Assembly: GCA_963575745.1 (NCBI GenBank)
Contig: CAUYUJ010009446.1
Coordinates: forward strand, 737,259 to 801,258
Direction of reading: 5' to 3'
Length of the DNA stretch: 64,000 nucleotides
Source of the DNA: Prorocentrum cordatum
Taxonomy: Eukaryota; Sar; Dinophyceae; Prorocentrales; Prorocentraceae
Shown here piece by piece: positions 1 through 11,554 of the stretch. Position 1 is the first letter of the stretch. Each line of letters begins with the position of its first letter. The notes under the pieces were generated by a model. That model saw only the letters and a program-made list of their open reading frames with translations, was not told where the DNA came from and made no database searches. Position numbers and translations under genes: made by a program.

Positions 1-285
1 AGGTCAGCGCCACTCAGGGCCGAGGAGCGGGCGCGGACATAGATCCCGAATAGTTGTGCGAAGCCATCAACTTGGGCGACTTGGACACGGAAGCGTTCCC
101 ACGAGTCATGGTCCACGGTGCAACGAGTCGGGTTTTGAGAAGCATCTTTCAAGGCCCTGACCGCAGGAGCGGCGGCCGCGATGTGATTCGTGCCATCTGG
201 TATCAACCGCGCGTCAAGAACATCATCCGTGGTTTCAAAGATACATCTACTAGTGCTAACTATGTGTATATATATAGAGAGAGAG

Positions 286-328
286 TGTGAGAGAGAGATA
301 GAGAGGAAGAGAGAGAGAGAGAGATAAC

Positions 329-365
<37 letters not shown>
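286..365. repeat. (GA)n microsatellite
   Basis: Nearly pure GA dinucleotide tract with a few interruptions, lying just inside the left end of the decayed retroelement. A much longer GA tract occurs at 35.64-35.88 kb. Confidence 0.95.
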
Positions 366-368
<3 letters not shown>

Positions 369-507
369 CTTCAAGAGGATGGCGCGCGCGCCCAGGTCCT
401 AGAATGAGGTGCTTTTGACGCGTGGGCTTGATGAAATGATTTCCACGGAGTACCTCTATAAGGTTACCGACGTGAGCCAAAAAATGATGTGGCCTTCCGC
501 GGGCAGG

Positions 508-735
508 ATCTACTCGAGCTGCGCCCCGGCCGCTGCGCGGGAACGCGATGGGCGACGGGTAAAGGAAACTCGCGACCGACAAGTGGAAAGCATTGCGCGT
601 TGTAAAATCACTCCGCAGGCGGGATCTACTCGAGCTGCGCCCCGGCCGCTGCGCGGGAACGCGATGGGCGACGGGCGGGGGCCCCGGGGGAAATTCGCGA
701 CTGACGAGTTGAAATCACTGCGCGTTGTAAATTTA
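508..735 (+). repeat. Tandem duplication, 114-bp unit
   Basis: The block containing GGATCTACTCGAGCTGCGCC starts near 508 and again near 622. The second half (GCATTGCGCGTTGTAAA versus TCACTGCGCGTTGTAAA) is also repeated. The period is 114 bp, which preserves reading frame, and the first half of the unit is almost identical between copies, so the duplication is recent compared with the rest of the element. Confidence 0.85.
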
Positions 736-3719
736 CGACAGACGCCGCCATCACGACCAGAGGAACAAGCGCCAGGTGCCACACCGCCACCAGGACGACC
801 ACCTCAGGCCAAACGGCCTCCACCAAGAGATCCGACGCCACCGCCGCGGCGGTCTCGCTCGCGTAAACGCGACGAACAACATGCCGAACAAGGAGATGAC
901 GAGCGAGACGAAAGCCCGCCTTGCCCGACGATCAGCTCGATGAACGATTCGTACGAGGTGATCCCAGCAACGCGTCCAGCGTCGGCAGCATCTACACAAC
1001 CGCTACCGCAACAGCCAGACGACGTCATGGCATGACATGACCCCCCGAACAGCGGTAGACCCTGCCCACCGAGCCGCGCTAAGCCCTCTGCGGCAGGCGT
1101 GGCGGGAACGACAAGAGCAACAGCAACGGCCCCAACAAGTTCCATCAACGGCGGCCGCGGTTCGCGGAGACGCGACTGGCCAAAGCGATCAAGGGTTACA
1201 TGGCCCAAACCTTGGCCGCCCGGGAGCGAACGCAGACGAGGTGCATGATCGATTTCGGGTGCTACGACAGGCAGGTGACCAGGTCGGCGAATCCGATCAG
1301 CGGCAGCGAGCACTGCTACAACAACAGGCTGCAGCCTAAGCCGCCACGGTGGCCCTGCAGCCGCAGGGCCCCCCATCACTTCGGAGAAATGAACGCCGCG
1401 GTATGCTTGCCATCCTGGTCTCGCCACGGACGACGGGACTCCGCGCGCGCAATCTTCGCGCGACCAGGATTCATGGGTTCACAGTCCACCTACGACAAAA
1501 ACGAGACGAGCAGCAACGGCAGCAACAAGCAGGATAGCCAGATGGGACGCCACCATCGCCACCTTACGCCACACCGACCAGTCCACAGTCTGATGGTGGT
1601 ATCACGCAGGCGATGTATACTCAGGACCAAATTGGCTCATGGACTACAACGCAGGATGCTGACCTATCCCGCCTATCACTGGACGAATAGTCGCCAAGAC
1701 TATTGGCGGGGCTGGGAGCTCCAATGGGACTCGTGGAAACAAACCCCAGAGGCTGCACGCAACAAAACTACCTCGCGGACACAATTGCCCAATGGCCGAC
1801 AATCTATGTCAGTGGGCCTCGGTTCATGTCGCAACGCCATTGGAGATAGATGAATTCCACGGGGCCACAGGGAGATATGGTATGGCTACTACCCGTCCAG
1901 GGCGGACATCGCCGAAATCCTTATAGCAGTTAAACATCAAGACCGCAGCCGCAGCTAGAGGGACACCTCCATGGCCAACATCGCGATGGACTCCGAGTTC
2001 CCGCAAGGCGTCTGTGCAGGGAGAGGATGCAACACTTACACCGCGCAAGGGTGAAGAAAATATAATATATCTGGGAGGGCGTGGGCTACTCCATCCAACT
2101 ACGTCGGACAGCAAAGATATTGCCTTTTATGGAATCTCACAGATGTCACCTCGTGATCTCCAGTGATCATGTCGACCTCCGCTCTGCACCTGAACGAGGT
2201 CAACGCAGATCACGCCACCTTCCTGCTGGGCAACCGACGCGCCGCGATGCGGACGGAGGCGGACCGTGGTTATCGAGGAAACTTAACCCACCGTCAGGTA
2301 GCGTCTTCTTCCCCGTCCCGAGGGGGGGGCATGTTGCCGCAGGCCCGGTGGCAACCTGTTCCACAAATTGCCGCTCCGCACAGGTGCACCCTCGCGCCCC
2401 CGTCGTAGAAGACGTTCGCATGGCTCGCGCCACATTCCGCCAGCACCACGTTATCTGTGACAGGATATGTCACAGCGACTGAACGGCATCGGATTGTATA
2501 TACTATTTAGGTAAAGTGGTAAGAGGGGTACACATTAGTGTGGAACAACACGCCATGTGACTGGTACGCGCGTGTTCCTATCAAGCGAACTGGACCACGC
2601 TGGCATAAGCTTCAGAATATTGTAGCCAAGTCTACAGATCCGAAGATGGACATTCTCTTATTTGAGGCACCTGGATATGTCTGGCATCTGCCGCCGAAAC
2701 GCACATTCCTGCGAGGTTGCAACTTCGCGGTGTTACGTATGCGCTTCTGCGGTTTCTGTGTATAAATACGACAACTGCAACAATGCCCCAGGTGGTATAC
2801 ACATACAAATCGCTCCTCCACGACGCATGCCTACACGCGCATGGGCACGCCGATGCCCGATCGACATCAAGGAGCATATTCTCGACAGGTTCGGGAAAAC
2901 CGAACACCGCAGTAAGCGGCGGCACCACGTGCTAAGTAAGCTCACGCGCGCTTTTGCCAGATTTGATGCGCCACCAGTATTCACACCTACCTCAGCCTCT
3001 ACGAGCGGCGGGACTCCAATGTTACGCGCTTCGTCAAGTCCATGGGAGCTGTTCCGAAAATGCTCCATTGGATCCTGGTTGCTCGACGTGTCACGATCGC
3101 TGACCAACTTAACCAGGTCATGCGGGAGATTCCGGTCAAGGAGACGCCCACCGGTCATGACTGGGATGCGCGGCTACCACCTGGAGTCAATAATACACGC
3201 GCACGACTGTACCATAAAGAGGAGGAGAAGTTCGCAGCTGACCACCACCAGCAGAAATCGAGACAGGTCGTCATCCTAGATGTCGAATCCCCTCACCCTC
3301 CCACGATGGCTGATGGTCGGGCCCTACTTTCATGTCCGCAGCTGCGCAAGCCGACCACGGAGACGCGACTCCCCCCCCCCCTGCTGACGCAAGAATGCGG
3401 CAGAAAGAAATGCAGAAGAGAGACGAGGTAGCCAGCAATAGATGCGTGGAAGACTGCAACGACGATTGCCCGGATGACCTTCGTGGTTTGGGCAAGGGCG
3501 CCGCCACTTATGTGCGACGTCCAGCTGGAAGACCTCAACTGCAGTGATGGCGACAATGACTACGAGGATGTCTTTCTGGACATATGCGTTCGGAGCAAGC
3601 CCGAAAAGGGCCGCATATACAACGTCATATCATCCTTCTGCCGCGGTAAACATGGCCTCCATGACATCCTGAAAATGCGCGGAGGGTGAAGCGGTATCTC
3701 CGAAGTAGCGTTCATCAGA

Positions 3720-4363
3720 GGCTCAGAGACTCGCCCTCTGCCGGCAACTTGGATATAGTCACGACCTTCGTGGACTTAGGCGACCCCGAGGTCCAGGAAG
3801 CTGTCGAACACTTTCCGGGTGAATGCTATGTCCTGGTTGCTGTTTCCTAAAACCGAATTGCTGGACGACTAGATCATTCGCGGTTCAACAGCAAGGCCAA
3901 GTACGACGCCTGGAACAATCGCCGCGACACGGGCCCCCCGCGCATCAAATGCCGCGGCCAGGTTGCACTCCGCCAGGAGAGGCTAGGCCGCCATTGGATG
4001 CGGGAACAACGTGTGGCAGATTGCGTCAATGAAATACAGCCGTAGGCGCAAGTACAAGGACGAGTTCCATTCAGCAGGACAGCTTTTGACCAGTGCATGA
4101 CGAAGCTGAAGGACAGCCATGGCGCGCCCTTACGCAAACCGACAGATATTGCCGCCAACCGCGCACTGCTTATAAGACCTTATCAGAAGTACGAGTTCGG
4201 CGGCCGCCATGAGCGCTGTAATCCCAGCGACGCAGGTCTCACTAGGGCAGCTCTTTACACCGCGAATTTCTGCCACGTTCGTCGACGCGGTGATCTTGCT
4301 GACGGCGCCGACGCCATGGCCCAGACGTGTTCGAGGAAACTCGAACTCCGATCTCATTCCTGA
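3720..4363 (+). pseudogene. Pre-integrase region of copia-like polyprotein (decayed)
   Basis: Read in the same frame as the integrase, this stretch has a block with RFNSKAKYDAWNNRR, a Trp/Arg-rich segment (GRHWMREQR), then FDQCMTKLKDSHGAPLRKPT and a His/Cys group (HERC). The order resembles a conserved region that I associate with dinoflagellate copia-like polyproteins upstream of integrase. The frame is broken by stops near 3855 and 4042. Its function in such elements is not known to me, and the family assignment rests on pattern memory rather than alignment. Confidence 0.45.
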
Positions 4364-5036
4364 CGCATGCGCTTCCCTTGCCGCCGCCACGGACTACGGG
4401 CCCTGACCCGGCGACGCGAACAGCCAACCCACCAAAGTTTGGCAGGGCCCCGCCTGGTGGTCGCGGATGTTCCTGGCGTTCTAAAAACTTTCGGCCAACG
4501 GCCCATCGCGCGCCCGAGACCCTCGCGCGTGTAGATATTTCGACGGAGCGCCCGCCCACTGGAGATGCGGGTCTTGCGCGAAAGATGTTATAATCAGCGA
4601 GATAAAAGGGGCGCAGCTACACGACGGGCGAATGCCGTTTCGCTAAGCCGTTCAGCTGGCCTGCTGGCCATAATGCCCCCATGCCACTTTGACTTAAGGA
4701 CAGTGGGGGCCCCCAGAACTCATCGAGCCAGGCGGCGGACAAGCTCCATCATCTGGACGATCGGGGGCACATCCTAGACCACCACGGCCTCGTGCTAGCG
4801 ATGACTCCACGGCTGAAGTGGGCATTGCTACGGCCTCTCGAGACGAGCTCGGAAACGCGACTGACGCGGGAGAGGCAGCACCTTTCCCTCCTGAACCCGT
4901 TGCTCACCGCGCCGCCCGTCGGGCTCCACCCCGTGCTCGCGTTTCTCCCCGACTGGCCCGAGCACACTGCCAGACTGGTCCGGATTCAATATCCAGTCCA
5001 GTCTCAATGAACTCAGCGGTTCGGATTCAGCCGTCG

Positions 5037-5625
5037 TCAACGTGGAACTGACGAAGCCACACCCACTGCTGTTTCACGCTAAGGAACCAAACGTGCGCCA
5101 TATTCTACAAGGAATCGGTTTGGACGACACCAGGCCCAACATGATAAAACCGATCGTTGACGCATGTCGGGGGTGCCAGACATGGGAACGTCTTGCACGT
5201 CCACCCTGCCATCCATAAGTATGCTTGGCCGCTGCATCGAGGAAGGCCGAGTGCGACCTGTTCTTGTGCAAGAAGCACATCTCCTTCCATATTTTCGATC
5301 GGCGCATCACGTGCGCTAGCGGATGTGTAACCCCCAACAAGTTCAAGGACTCCGTATGAGATGCCCATTACAACTGTTGGGTGAATCATACTCACGCATC
5401 TAACGCACTGCGCCGCGATGGTAAGGACGGACTGAACAACGATGAGGCTAAAGGCCGGCTAAAAGCCCTGGGAACATAACTCCGCAGTCGTGCCCCAGGA
5501 CACCATGCCTACGCCAGGAAGACCGAGGCGGGATCCACCGCGGGGCCATGCACACCATGGAAGAAGATGTTAAAGGCATGTTACGCCTTTTGCTTTTCAT
5601 CGGCTTCTAGCTGAAGCTTCATTCG
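5037..5625 (+). pseudogene. Integrase, HHCC and DDE catalytic domains (decayed)
   Basis: Integrase inserts retroelement cDNA into the genome. The zinc-binding motif is visible as H-x4-H (His codons at 5060 and 5075) followed by C-x2-C (Cys codons at 5165 and 5174). The catalytic triad follows in the same frame: Asp at 5255 (ECDLFL), Asp at 5417 (DGKDGL) and Glu at 5525 (ARKTEAG). The spacing between the second Asp and the Glu is exactly 35 residues, the classical D,D(35)E arrangement. Three in-frame stops (TAA 5216, TGA 5357, TAA 5477) break it. All catalytic and zinc ligands are retained, so the copy is dead mainly because of nonsense changes. Confidence 0.85.
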
Positions 5626-6056
5626 TATGTTGGGCTTTCACCTTCCACGGCGGTCTCTCCCCATGCAACGCTAACACTTGCCGCCAATCAGCTTTGCTGC
5701 CCGAGTTTGAAGGGCCCGGCCTCGACGTTCCCGAATCGACTGACCAAGAAAGAGAACGACGCATTCGGGACAGCGCCTTGGCGGTTATCGCCTTCCCCAT
5801 TGCGGTGGCTAAACTAGACAGATCCCTCCATGCGAGGACCGGGCGGATGGGGGCAGAATGTTTCGAGTGGGAGACATTGGCGATCGCCGACCCACGATGA
5901 CTAAGGACAGCCATGGAGGCTGGAATGGCCCTTATAGGGTCAGCGAGGTCAATGAGGAACCAGGCCAACTCGTGGCCTGGTCTGGAAACAGAGGGACTGT
6001 GGTCTAATTTCCTGATGCGAGATTGACCCTCTCCGTTGAGGTGTTTATGGGGTGAG
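5590..6056 (+). pseudogene. Integrase distal core and C-terminal domain (frameshifted)
   Basis: From about 5590 coding potential shifts one frame and shows RLLAEASFVCWAFTF, then GGLSPCNA and ALLPEFEGPG, a decayed version of the GxSPYxAxxGRxP motif of copia-like integrases. Near 5890 it returns to the original frame with GGWNGPYRVSEV, GQLVAWSGNRGTVV, a stop at 5981-5994 and FPDARLTL. The G-W-x-GP motif marks the SH3-like C-terminal DNA-binding domain. The two frame changes offset one another. Confidence 0.7.
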
Positions 6057-7144
6057 AATTTGGCATGGGCAACATGGCCATGTGCAGTGCTATCTCCTGC
6101 GTGGCAGCAACCCCAGGGGGAAGCACATACCGCGTTCGGCTACATTCCTGACCACAAGAAGGTGCGCATATTATACATTGGAAGTAAGTTGGCTCCCAAG
6201 GTATGTATGGCATTACAGTAGATCATTAGAAACCACTGCAGGGTCGAGAATGTCCAAGCCATCGGGTTCGCACACTATCACCGATTCCAGGTGCTGATCG
6301 CATTGCGCTGATACATCGTGATCACGACGTCCAGCCTGGTTTCGGCTCTACGAGTCAGGCACCATTTCACTCAACATCCCAGACATTACAGGCAGCAATT
6401 ATGATCGACTGATACAGGGCCTGATCTCTTCCAGACCCACGCACTCTTTCGACGAGGACCTCTCGAGATTTCCTGACATAGTCATAGTCGACGGCCTCCA
6501 GGACGGTGACGAATGTGGGGACACGAAACTCCTTGATGCGCCCATGGGATCCGAGAGAGAAGCTGGCCGGCTCTCCACTCTCGCAGAAGGAGACAGCTAG
6601 AAGGAGGAGGAGGAGGACGCGATGTTGATGTACAACTGGTAACAAGAGTTGATCAATCCCGACCGCCAGTACATCGAAAAGCACCCGTTGACCGAACAAC
6701 TTCAGCGTCCCTATCTTGCCGCTACTCCTCATGCCGGCCAGCGCCGTTTTGGTATCTTGCATGCGTGATAGCTGCGTGCTTCAGGCGTGCGCAGTCAATC
6801 TTGGTCAACATATCCAACGTGACGCGTTGTTCTCGCACCAACGGCCGGGTGATCGCACCATGGCCATCAACGCGTTGGCGAGTGATCTCGCTGACGGCGA
6901 CTGCGATGTCGACGCCGAGTTCATGGCAAATGCGCCGAATTATATTTCGCCAGCGACATGGCCAAAGTTATCCATGACGAGTCAGAGTTAGCAACTATGC
7001 ATGCTGACGAGGTAGCAACCATGCGAGTGTATGTCTCCGCAGAAATCAAGCGGGCCGTGGTAGTAAAATAGGACGTGTTACAGACGATTCCACATTTCCG
7101 GTAGGGAGGAACATCTTGACTCCTGCGTACACAATTTAGAACAT

Positions 7145-7792
7145 ATGTTTGGAACATGCACAGAAAATACACATACACGCACACATTGCGCAACCAGGCG
7201 CACCAAGGCCGACGGCGGCGACGTGACCATGGACCAAGATGAATATGCGAAACAGCTGCGTCCGATCGCGCGCCCCGAACTCGCCGGGGATTCACCAGAA
7301 GCACCAGCGAGTAAGACTGTCAGCGACATGTTTGTCAGTCTGCGGGGAGCTCTCGCCTATTCGGCACTGGCCCAAGGCTGGATTACGGCGTGCACTGCGT
7401 CATTGCAACGCATTCAACAACCAACCAACCTCCAGGCGAGACGACTCAGCGCCCTTGCGCGCAAACTACAACGAGAACCCAATAATTTCAATTATCGAGC
7501 CATGGCTTCTGATGGCGAGTTTGATTTACACAGCGATTTGGGCTACCGAGCATTCATTATAGAGGAGGACGATGAAACGATAGCTGGCGGACTCCGGGGG
7601 CGCGAACTTCTGCGTCGTGGTACCAAGAGCAGCAAGGGAGAGGCCATCCATCGCATCGAGAGCCTGCGTAAATCTCATCGCCTCCCGGCTCGACCCAGTC
7701 GCTGCGGCCCGCAGCGCGGCCGAACGCCACCCGACCTTAGTCGTGAGCCCAGCGAATGCCCTCTGACCCCATCTGGGTTTAAAGCTTCGTAA
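7145..7792 (+). pseudogene. Copia-type RT thumb / RNase H entry region
   Basis: An open stretch of 215 codons in the same frame as the integrase. It begins with a short segment ending GGDVTMDQDEYAKQLRPI, followed by a block with TVSDMFVSLRGALAYSALAQ and LQARRLSALARKLQ. This matches the pattern downstream of the RT active site in copia polyproteins (MDQxxYxxxLxPI, then SxxGxLxWLxxxxRPD-like, then LNxLxRxLQ). The segment GYRAFIIEEDDE near 7540 would be the start of RNase H. No YxDD motif is visible upstream, so the RT core is either decayed beyond recognition or lost. Confidence 0.6.
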
Positions 7793-8439
7793 ACAGGGTG
7801 GACTCTGCATCAAGGTGCCCTCGCGATCGACGCCGAATCCGCGCTCCTCTCGCTGGGAAGAACCTGAAGTCACCCACCGAGAAGACACTGCTGGGTCACA
7901 AAACTTTGGGCAGATAATGTTGGAACTCGGCATTCTAGACAATGCCCATTAGCGTGGCGCCCGCGAAATGACGGCATACGGTCATGCCAGCGATCGGGAC
8001 CTATTGTTGCAAGTTGCGAACGGATGTCAGGTCTGCGCGTGCGCCCTATTGATGTATCGTCTCTCTTGCCCATGCGTGACGCCGCTGCTGTTCAAACGCC
8101 TTATTAGACCCGTCGTAGTCAGAGGGGTCGCCCAGCCGCTGTGGACGGTTGCAGGAGGCGGGGGGCCTCTTCCTGGCCCCACTCAGAGCTGTCGCGGAAT
8201 CGCGACGGCCCAAAATGAGCGCGCGGCCGCACCCCTCTTGCCTGATTCATGCCGCGGACGCACGTCTGCCTTGAAGTGAGCGTGTCTCCACGCTCTTTCA
8301 GCCATCCTTTTTCTGAGTAGTTATCGTAGTACTTGGCGCGGCTAGGCTTTAGGTCCGTGGCCGCGCGAAGGCTAGTCATCATGTTGTCGACGTGGGATCA
8401 GCTCCATCGGCACTCCTCAGAGCGTTCTAGGCTCTTTTG

Positions 8440-8475
8440 GCATAGTCTGCATAATCTGCATAATCTGCATGTGCT
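8440..8475 (+). repeat. 9-bp tandem repeat (CTGCATAAT)
   Basis: Three to four copies of a CTGCATAAT unit (GTCTGCATAATCTGCATAAT and onward) in otherwise unique DNA downstream of the copia remnant. Confidence 0.85.
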
Positions 8476-8667
8476 CAGCTTACCTCTGCTCTGATACATG
8501 TAGGTATTAAGTGCATTGGTTCATGGATACATGACCCAGTACGTCGCATTTTCGTTTTTTTATGTTTGGCTTTTGTCTTATTGCAGTTAAAGTGGCCGTG
8601 TTAGATGGCCGCTGACATGTTGCGGCTGTCTTGAGCTTACTAAAGGACCGCAGTGGTCAGGTTTCGT

Positions 8668-8715
8668 TCCCCCCCGACTTTGAGGGTCAGTCCCAAGGGG
8701 GGGGAATACAAGTTT
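8668..8715 (+). other. Polypurine tract-like hairpin near the copia 3' end
   Basis: A C7 run, then GACT...AGTC, then CCAAG8 forms an inverted repeat whose right arm, AAGGGGGGGGAATAC, resembles the polypurine tract that primes plus-strand synthesis just upstream of a 3' LTR. Position fits the element's end. No matching LTR copy was found in the window, so this is only suggestive. Confidence 0.35.
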
Positions 8716-8944
8716 GCTTAATACCGCTGCCGTCTTGGTTCAGGGCAGTGCCGCCCTAGTGTAGGCGGCACTGCCTGCACCTGATGCGCGGTGTTGGCAG
8801 CAGGAAGGGGCTCGTTTCTCCTCCAGCACCATCCGGCTATTCATCATCCTTGTACCTTTTATTTGACCATTGGCAGTCACGTGTTGGAACTACCCGTTCA
8901 TCAAAGTGGTTTGAAAAACCTAGGACAGTTTTCGAGCAGCGCCT

Positions 8945-9310
8945 TAGAATGCGGGACGTGCACGATCCCCGAGAGGGTGCGCGTGTGAGCAGGGGCCTGG
9001 GAGTTCAGGGGGAAGCAGCCGTGCGGGAAGTGACCATCTTCGTAGGGCGCGAATGGAATGAGAGTTCAGGCATCAGCTCCCATGCGGGAAGTGCACCATC
9101 CTCGAGCGGGCGCGCATGGAAGTCGGGTTCAGGCATTAGCTGCCATGCGTGAAGTGCACCATCCTCGAGCGGGCGCGCATGGAATGGTAGTTCAGACATT
9201 AACTGCCGCGCGGGAAGTGCACCATCTTCGACCGGGTTCGCGGGGAATGGGAGATCAGGCTTCAGTCGGCATGTTGGATGTGGACCATCCTCGAGCGGGC
9301 ACGAGGGAAT
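8945..9310 (+). repeat. 63-bp minisatellite
   Basis: Six imperfect copies of a unit containing GAAGTGCACCATCCTCGAGC. The conserved GTG is at 8958, 9030, 9091, 9154, 9217 and 9280, so the inner copies are exactly 63 bp apart. Because 63 is a multiple of three, both strands stay open in repeat-coded frames; these open frames are a by-product and not evidence of a protein. Confidence 0.92.
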
Positions 9311-9996
9311 TAGCTTGGGAAAGGAAAGGCGATGCATGCGGCCGTCTCCAGGTAGAGGAAGGGGGGGGGACGAATGTTCAAAATCCTACAGGCAGACCTT
9401 GGCATTCTGCCACACCTCAGCGTGCCAGGGGGGACGGTGGCGGATTGCGGATTCGAGATTTCATTGTCGTGGCGTCGGCACGTGATGGCCAAGGAAGGTG
9501 AGTCAAACTTCTCGGTTGCACACCACAGCGATGGCATGGCCGTGGCTTGAGGCGGGAACTCCGTTGGTCTGTACGAGTTCTTTGTGGTGGTCGCGGACAC
9601 GGCCCTGCTCGAGTTACCGCTGCCCGTTGCGTGCCATCTTGCCCACAAGCAAATGCGCGGCCGAGGCTTGCGGAGAAAAAAGCGCTGGTCATTATAATTT
9701 CCATGCGGTGGTCACGGACACTTGATCATGCGTTATCTGTTCGGAAAGCAATGCTTTCACGCACGCTGTTGCACCTGATGGTTTGTGTTGTTTCTCGCTT
9801 GCATGGTTGTCCAAGCTTGCCAATGCGTGTTCCCACACGGTTTTGCAGCTGAAGCGTCTTGTTTGCGATCGCTTGCACTTGCCTGCGTGCCTGCCTCCAC
9901 GTTGATCGCACGGCTTCTCCTTCGAGCACAACGACTTCTTTGTCTTGGTACTCGAACTTTGGTGAATACAGCGTGGTCATTTGACTACATTGTTTT

Positions 9997-10047
9997 CCCC
10001 ATATCCTAAGATGGGGTTCTTGTTATTGCCCATATCCTAAGATGGGG
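9997..10047 (+). repeat. Twin hairpins CCCAT...ATGGG
   Basis: CCCCATATCCTAAGATGGGG at 9997-10016 recurs at 10029-10047. Each copy is an inverted repeat (CCCCAT/ATGGGG) with an 8-nt loop, and the two are joined by TTCTTGTTATTG. The pair sits directly upstream of the first satellite cassette. Confidence 0.85.
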
Positions 10048-10051
10048 CTAT

Positions 10052-10330
10052 TGTTATTACTTGGACGCCTCCTACTCCTCCTCCTTCCTCCTCCTCTTTT
10101 CTCCTCCCCTCCTGTCGGACTTACTCATACTCACACTTGCTCATACTCAGACTTACTCATACACAGACTTACTCATACTCATAGTTACTCATACTCAGAC
10201 CTACTCATACTCAGACTTACTCACACTCAGACATGCTCATACACAGACTTACTCATACACAGACTTACTCACACCCAGGCGTACTCATACACAGACTCAC
10301 TCATACCCAGGCTTACTCATACACAGTACT
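10052..10330 (+). repeat. Satellite cassette copy 1: CCT tract and 16-bp array
   Basis: ATTACTTGGACGCCTCCTACT introduces a CCT-rich tract, then about 13 copies of a 16-bp unit with consensus ACTTACTCATACACAG from 10124 to 10328. The same leader, tract and 16-bp array recur at 11.60-11.93 kb, so the whole block is a unit of duplication. Confidence 0.93.
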
Positions 10331-10331
10331 T

Positions 10332-10725
10332 CTGGGCTCAACATCCTTCGCTTGGAGAGCAGATTGTGAGGATGTCTCAGGCGGGGCGCTGGTTTCAGCA
10401 CCCCTAAGGGGAGCCGCCAGGGGTGGTTGCACGGGCTCGTTCGCGGCCATTTTGTGGGGATGTCTCAGGCGGTTTGCTTGTTTCTGGGCCCAACATCCTT
10501 CGCTTTCGGAGCAGATTTGGAGGATGTCTCGAGCGAGGCGCTCATTTCAGCACCCCTAAGGGGAGCCGCCAGGGGTGGTTGCACGGGCTCGTTCGCGGCC
10601 ATTTTGTGGGGATGTCTCAGGCGGTTTGCTTGTTTCTGGGCCCAACATCCTTCGCTTTCGGAGCAGATTTGGAGGATGTCTCGAGCGAGGCGCTCATTTT
10701 CACCCTCCAGGTGGGCCAGATTTTG
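10332..10725 (+). repeat. 152-bp satellite, array 1 (2-3 units)
   Basis: Units begin near CAACATCCTTCGCTT and contain GGATGTCTCAGGCGG twice and CACCCCTAAGGGGAGCC once. The third unit is truncated and diverged at 10690-10760. The related array at 11.94-13.42 kb is longer. Long apparent open frames across these units arise because 152 is not a multiple of three and stops recur only at CCCTAA. Confidence 0.93.
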
Positions 10726-10784
10726 AGGATGTCTCGATCGGTTTGCTTGTTTTGGTGGCCAGGCTCGTGGGCGCAGATTCTTCT

Positions 10785-11060
10785 CAGGATGCCACAGGAG
10801 GCTCCAACAGGCTCCAGGAGGCCCCAGGAGACCACATGAGGTCCCAGGAGGCATCAGGAGGCCACAGAAAGACTCAAGAGGCCACAGGATGTCCCAAGAG
10901 GCTCCAGGAGGCCCCAGGAAGCTCCAGAAGGCCTCAGGAAACCACAGGAGGCCCCAGGAGGCAACAGGAAGCGCCAGGAGGCCTCGGAAGGCAACAGGAG
11001 GCCCCGAGAGGCCCCAGGAGCAGGAGGCCTCAGAAGGCAACAGGAGTGGCTCCAATCCCA
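10785..11060 (+). repeat. Degenerate GGCCCCAGGA-type minisatellite
   Basis: Roughly 12-bp imperfect units of the form CCAGGAGGCC / CACAGGAGGCC fill the stretch; a shorter block of the same type returns at 11330-11420. The two blocks flank the 53-bp array. Confidence 0.85.
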
Positions 11061-11061
11061 T

Positions 11062-11330
11062 GTGTTTTACGTATGCTCCTATCGATTGGGCCTCACCTGG
11101 AGCACGATTCTTTGATGTTCTACGTATGTTTCTATAGATGGTCCTTCTCCTGTGTACACAATCCTAAATGTTTTACTCATGTTCCTATGTATTGGGCCTC
11201 TCCTGGGGCACGAGTCCTTGGTGTTTTACGCGTGTTCCTATAGATTGCCCTTCTCCTGTGGCTCTAATCCGCAATGTTTTATGTACGTCTGTTGCTATAG
11301 ATTGCGCCTCTCCTGGGGCACGAAACCTTC
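11062..11330 (+). repeat. 53-bp minisatellite (5 units)
   Basis: Five units start at about 11062, 11115, 11168, 11221 and 11274, each with TGTTTTACGTATG-like and CCTATAGATTG-like cores and CTCCTGGGGCACGA in alternate units. The array is embedded in the GGCCCCAGGA minisatellite. Confidence 0.9.
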
Positions 11331-11554
11331 CTAGGAGGTCCCAGGAGGTCCCAAGAGGCTCCTGGAGACCCCAGGAAGCCCCAGTAGGTTTCAGGAGGCC
11401 CCAGGAGGCCCCAGGCTCATGCACAGAGACGCGCTCGTACTACTGAGGCTCATTCACACTCCAATTCATTCGCAGTTAGATTGATGTCCAGACCGTCACA
11501 ACTGAAGCCCGTTAATATTCGAAAGCTCTTGCGCCTAGACATTCACGGCGGACA

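Larger units (their letters stand above)
1..8400 (+). mobile_element. Decayed copia-order LTR retrotransposon
   Basis: The recognisable parts run in the order pre-integrase region (about 3.7-4.4 kb), integrase zinc-binding and catalytic domains (5.04-5.6 kb), integrase C-terminus (5.6-6.06 kb) and an RT/RNase H tail (7.15-7.79 kb). Integrase before RT is the Ty1/copia order. The recognised pieces lie mostly in one reading frame; a segment at about 5.59-5.89 kb sits in another frame and then returns. Many stop codons interrupt it. No gag zinc knuckle and no convincing RT catalytic motif were found between 6.3 and 7.1 kb. The 5' end lies outside the window or is unrecognisable, and no LTR pair could be identified. 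Confidence 0.7.

Noticed and set aside
470-490. GTGAGCCAAAAAATGATG as a minus-strand leader relic
   Set aside because: An extra AA in the core and no match to CTACGG beyond it; likely chance.
8945-9501. Protein-coding gene spanning the 63-bp repeat
   Set aside because: Both strands are open through the array solely because the period is a multiple of three; flanking codons show no domain or start signal.
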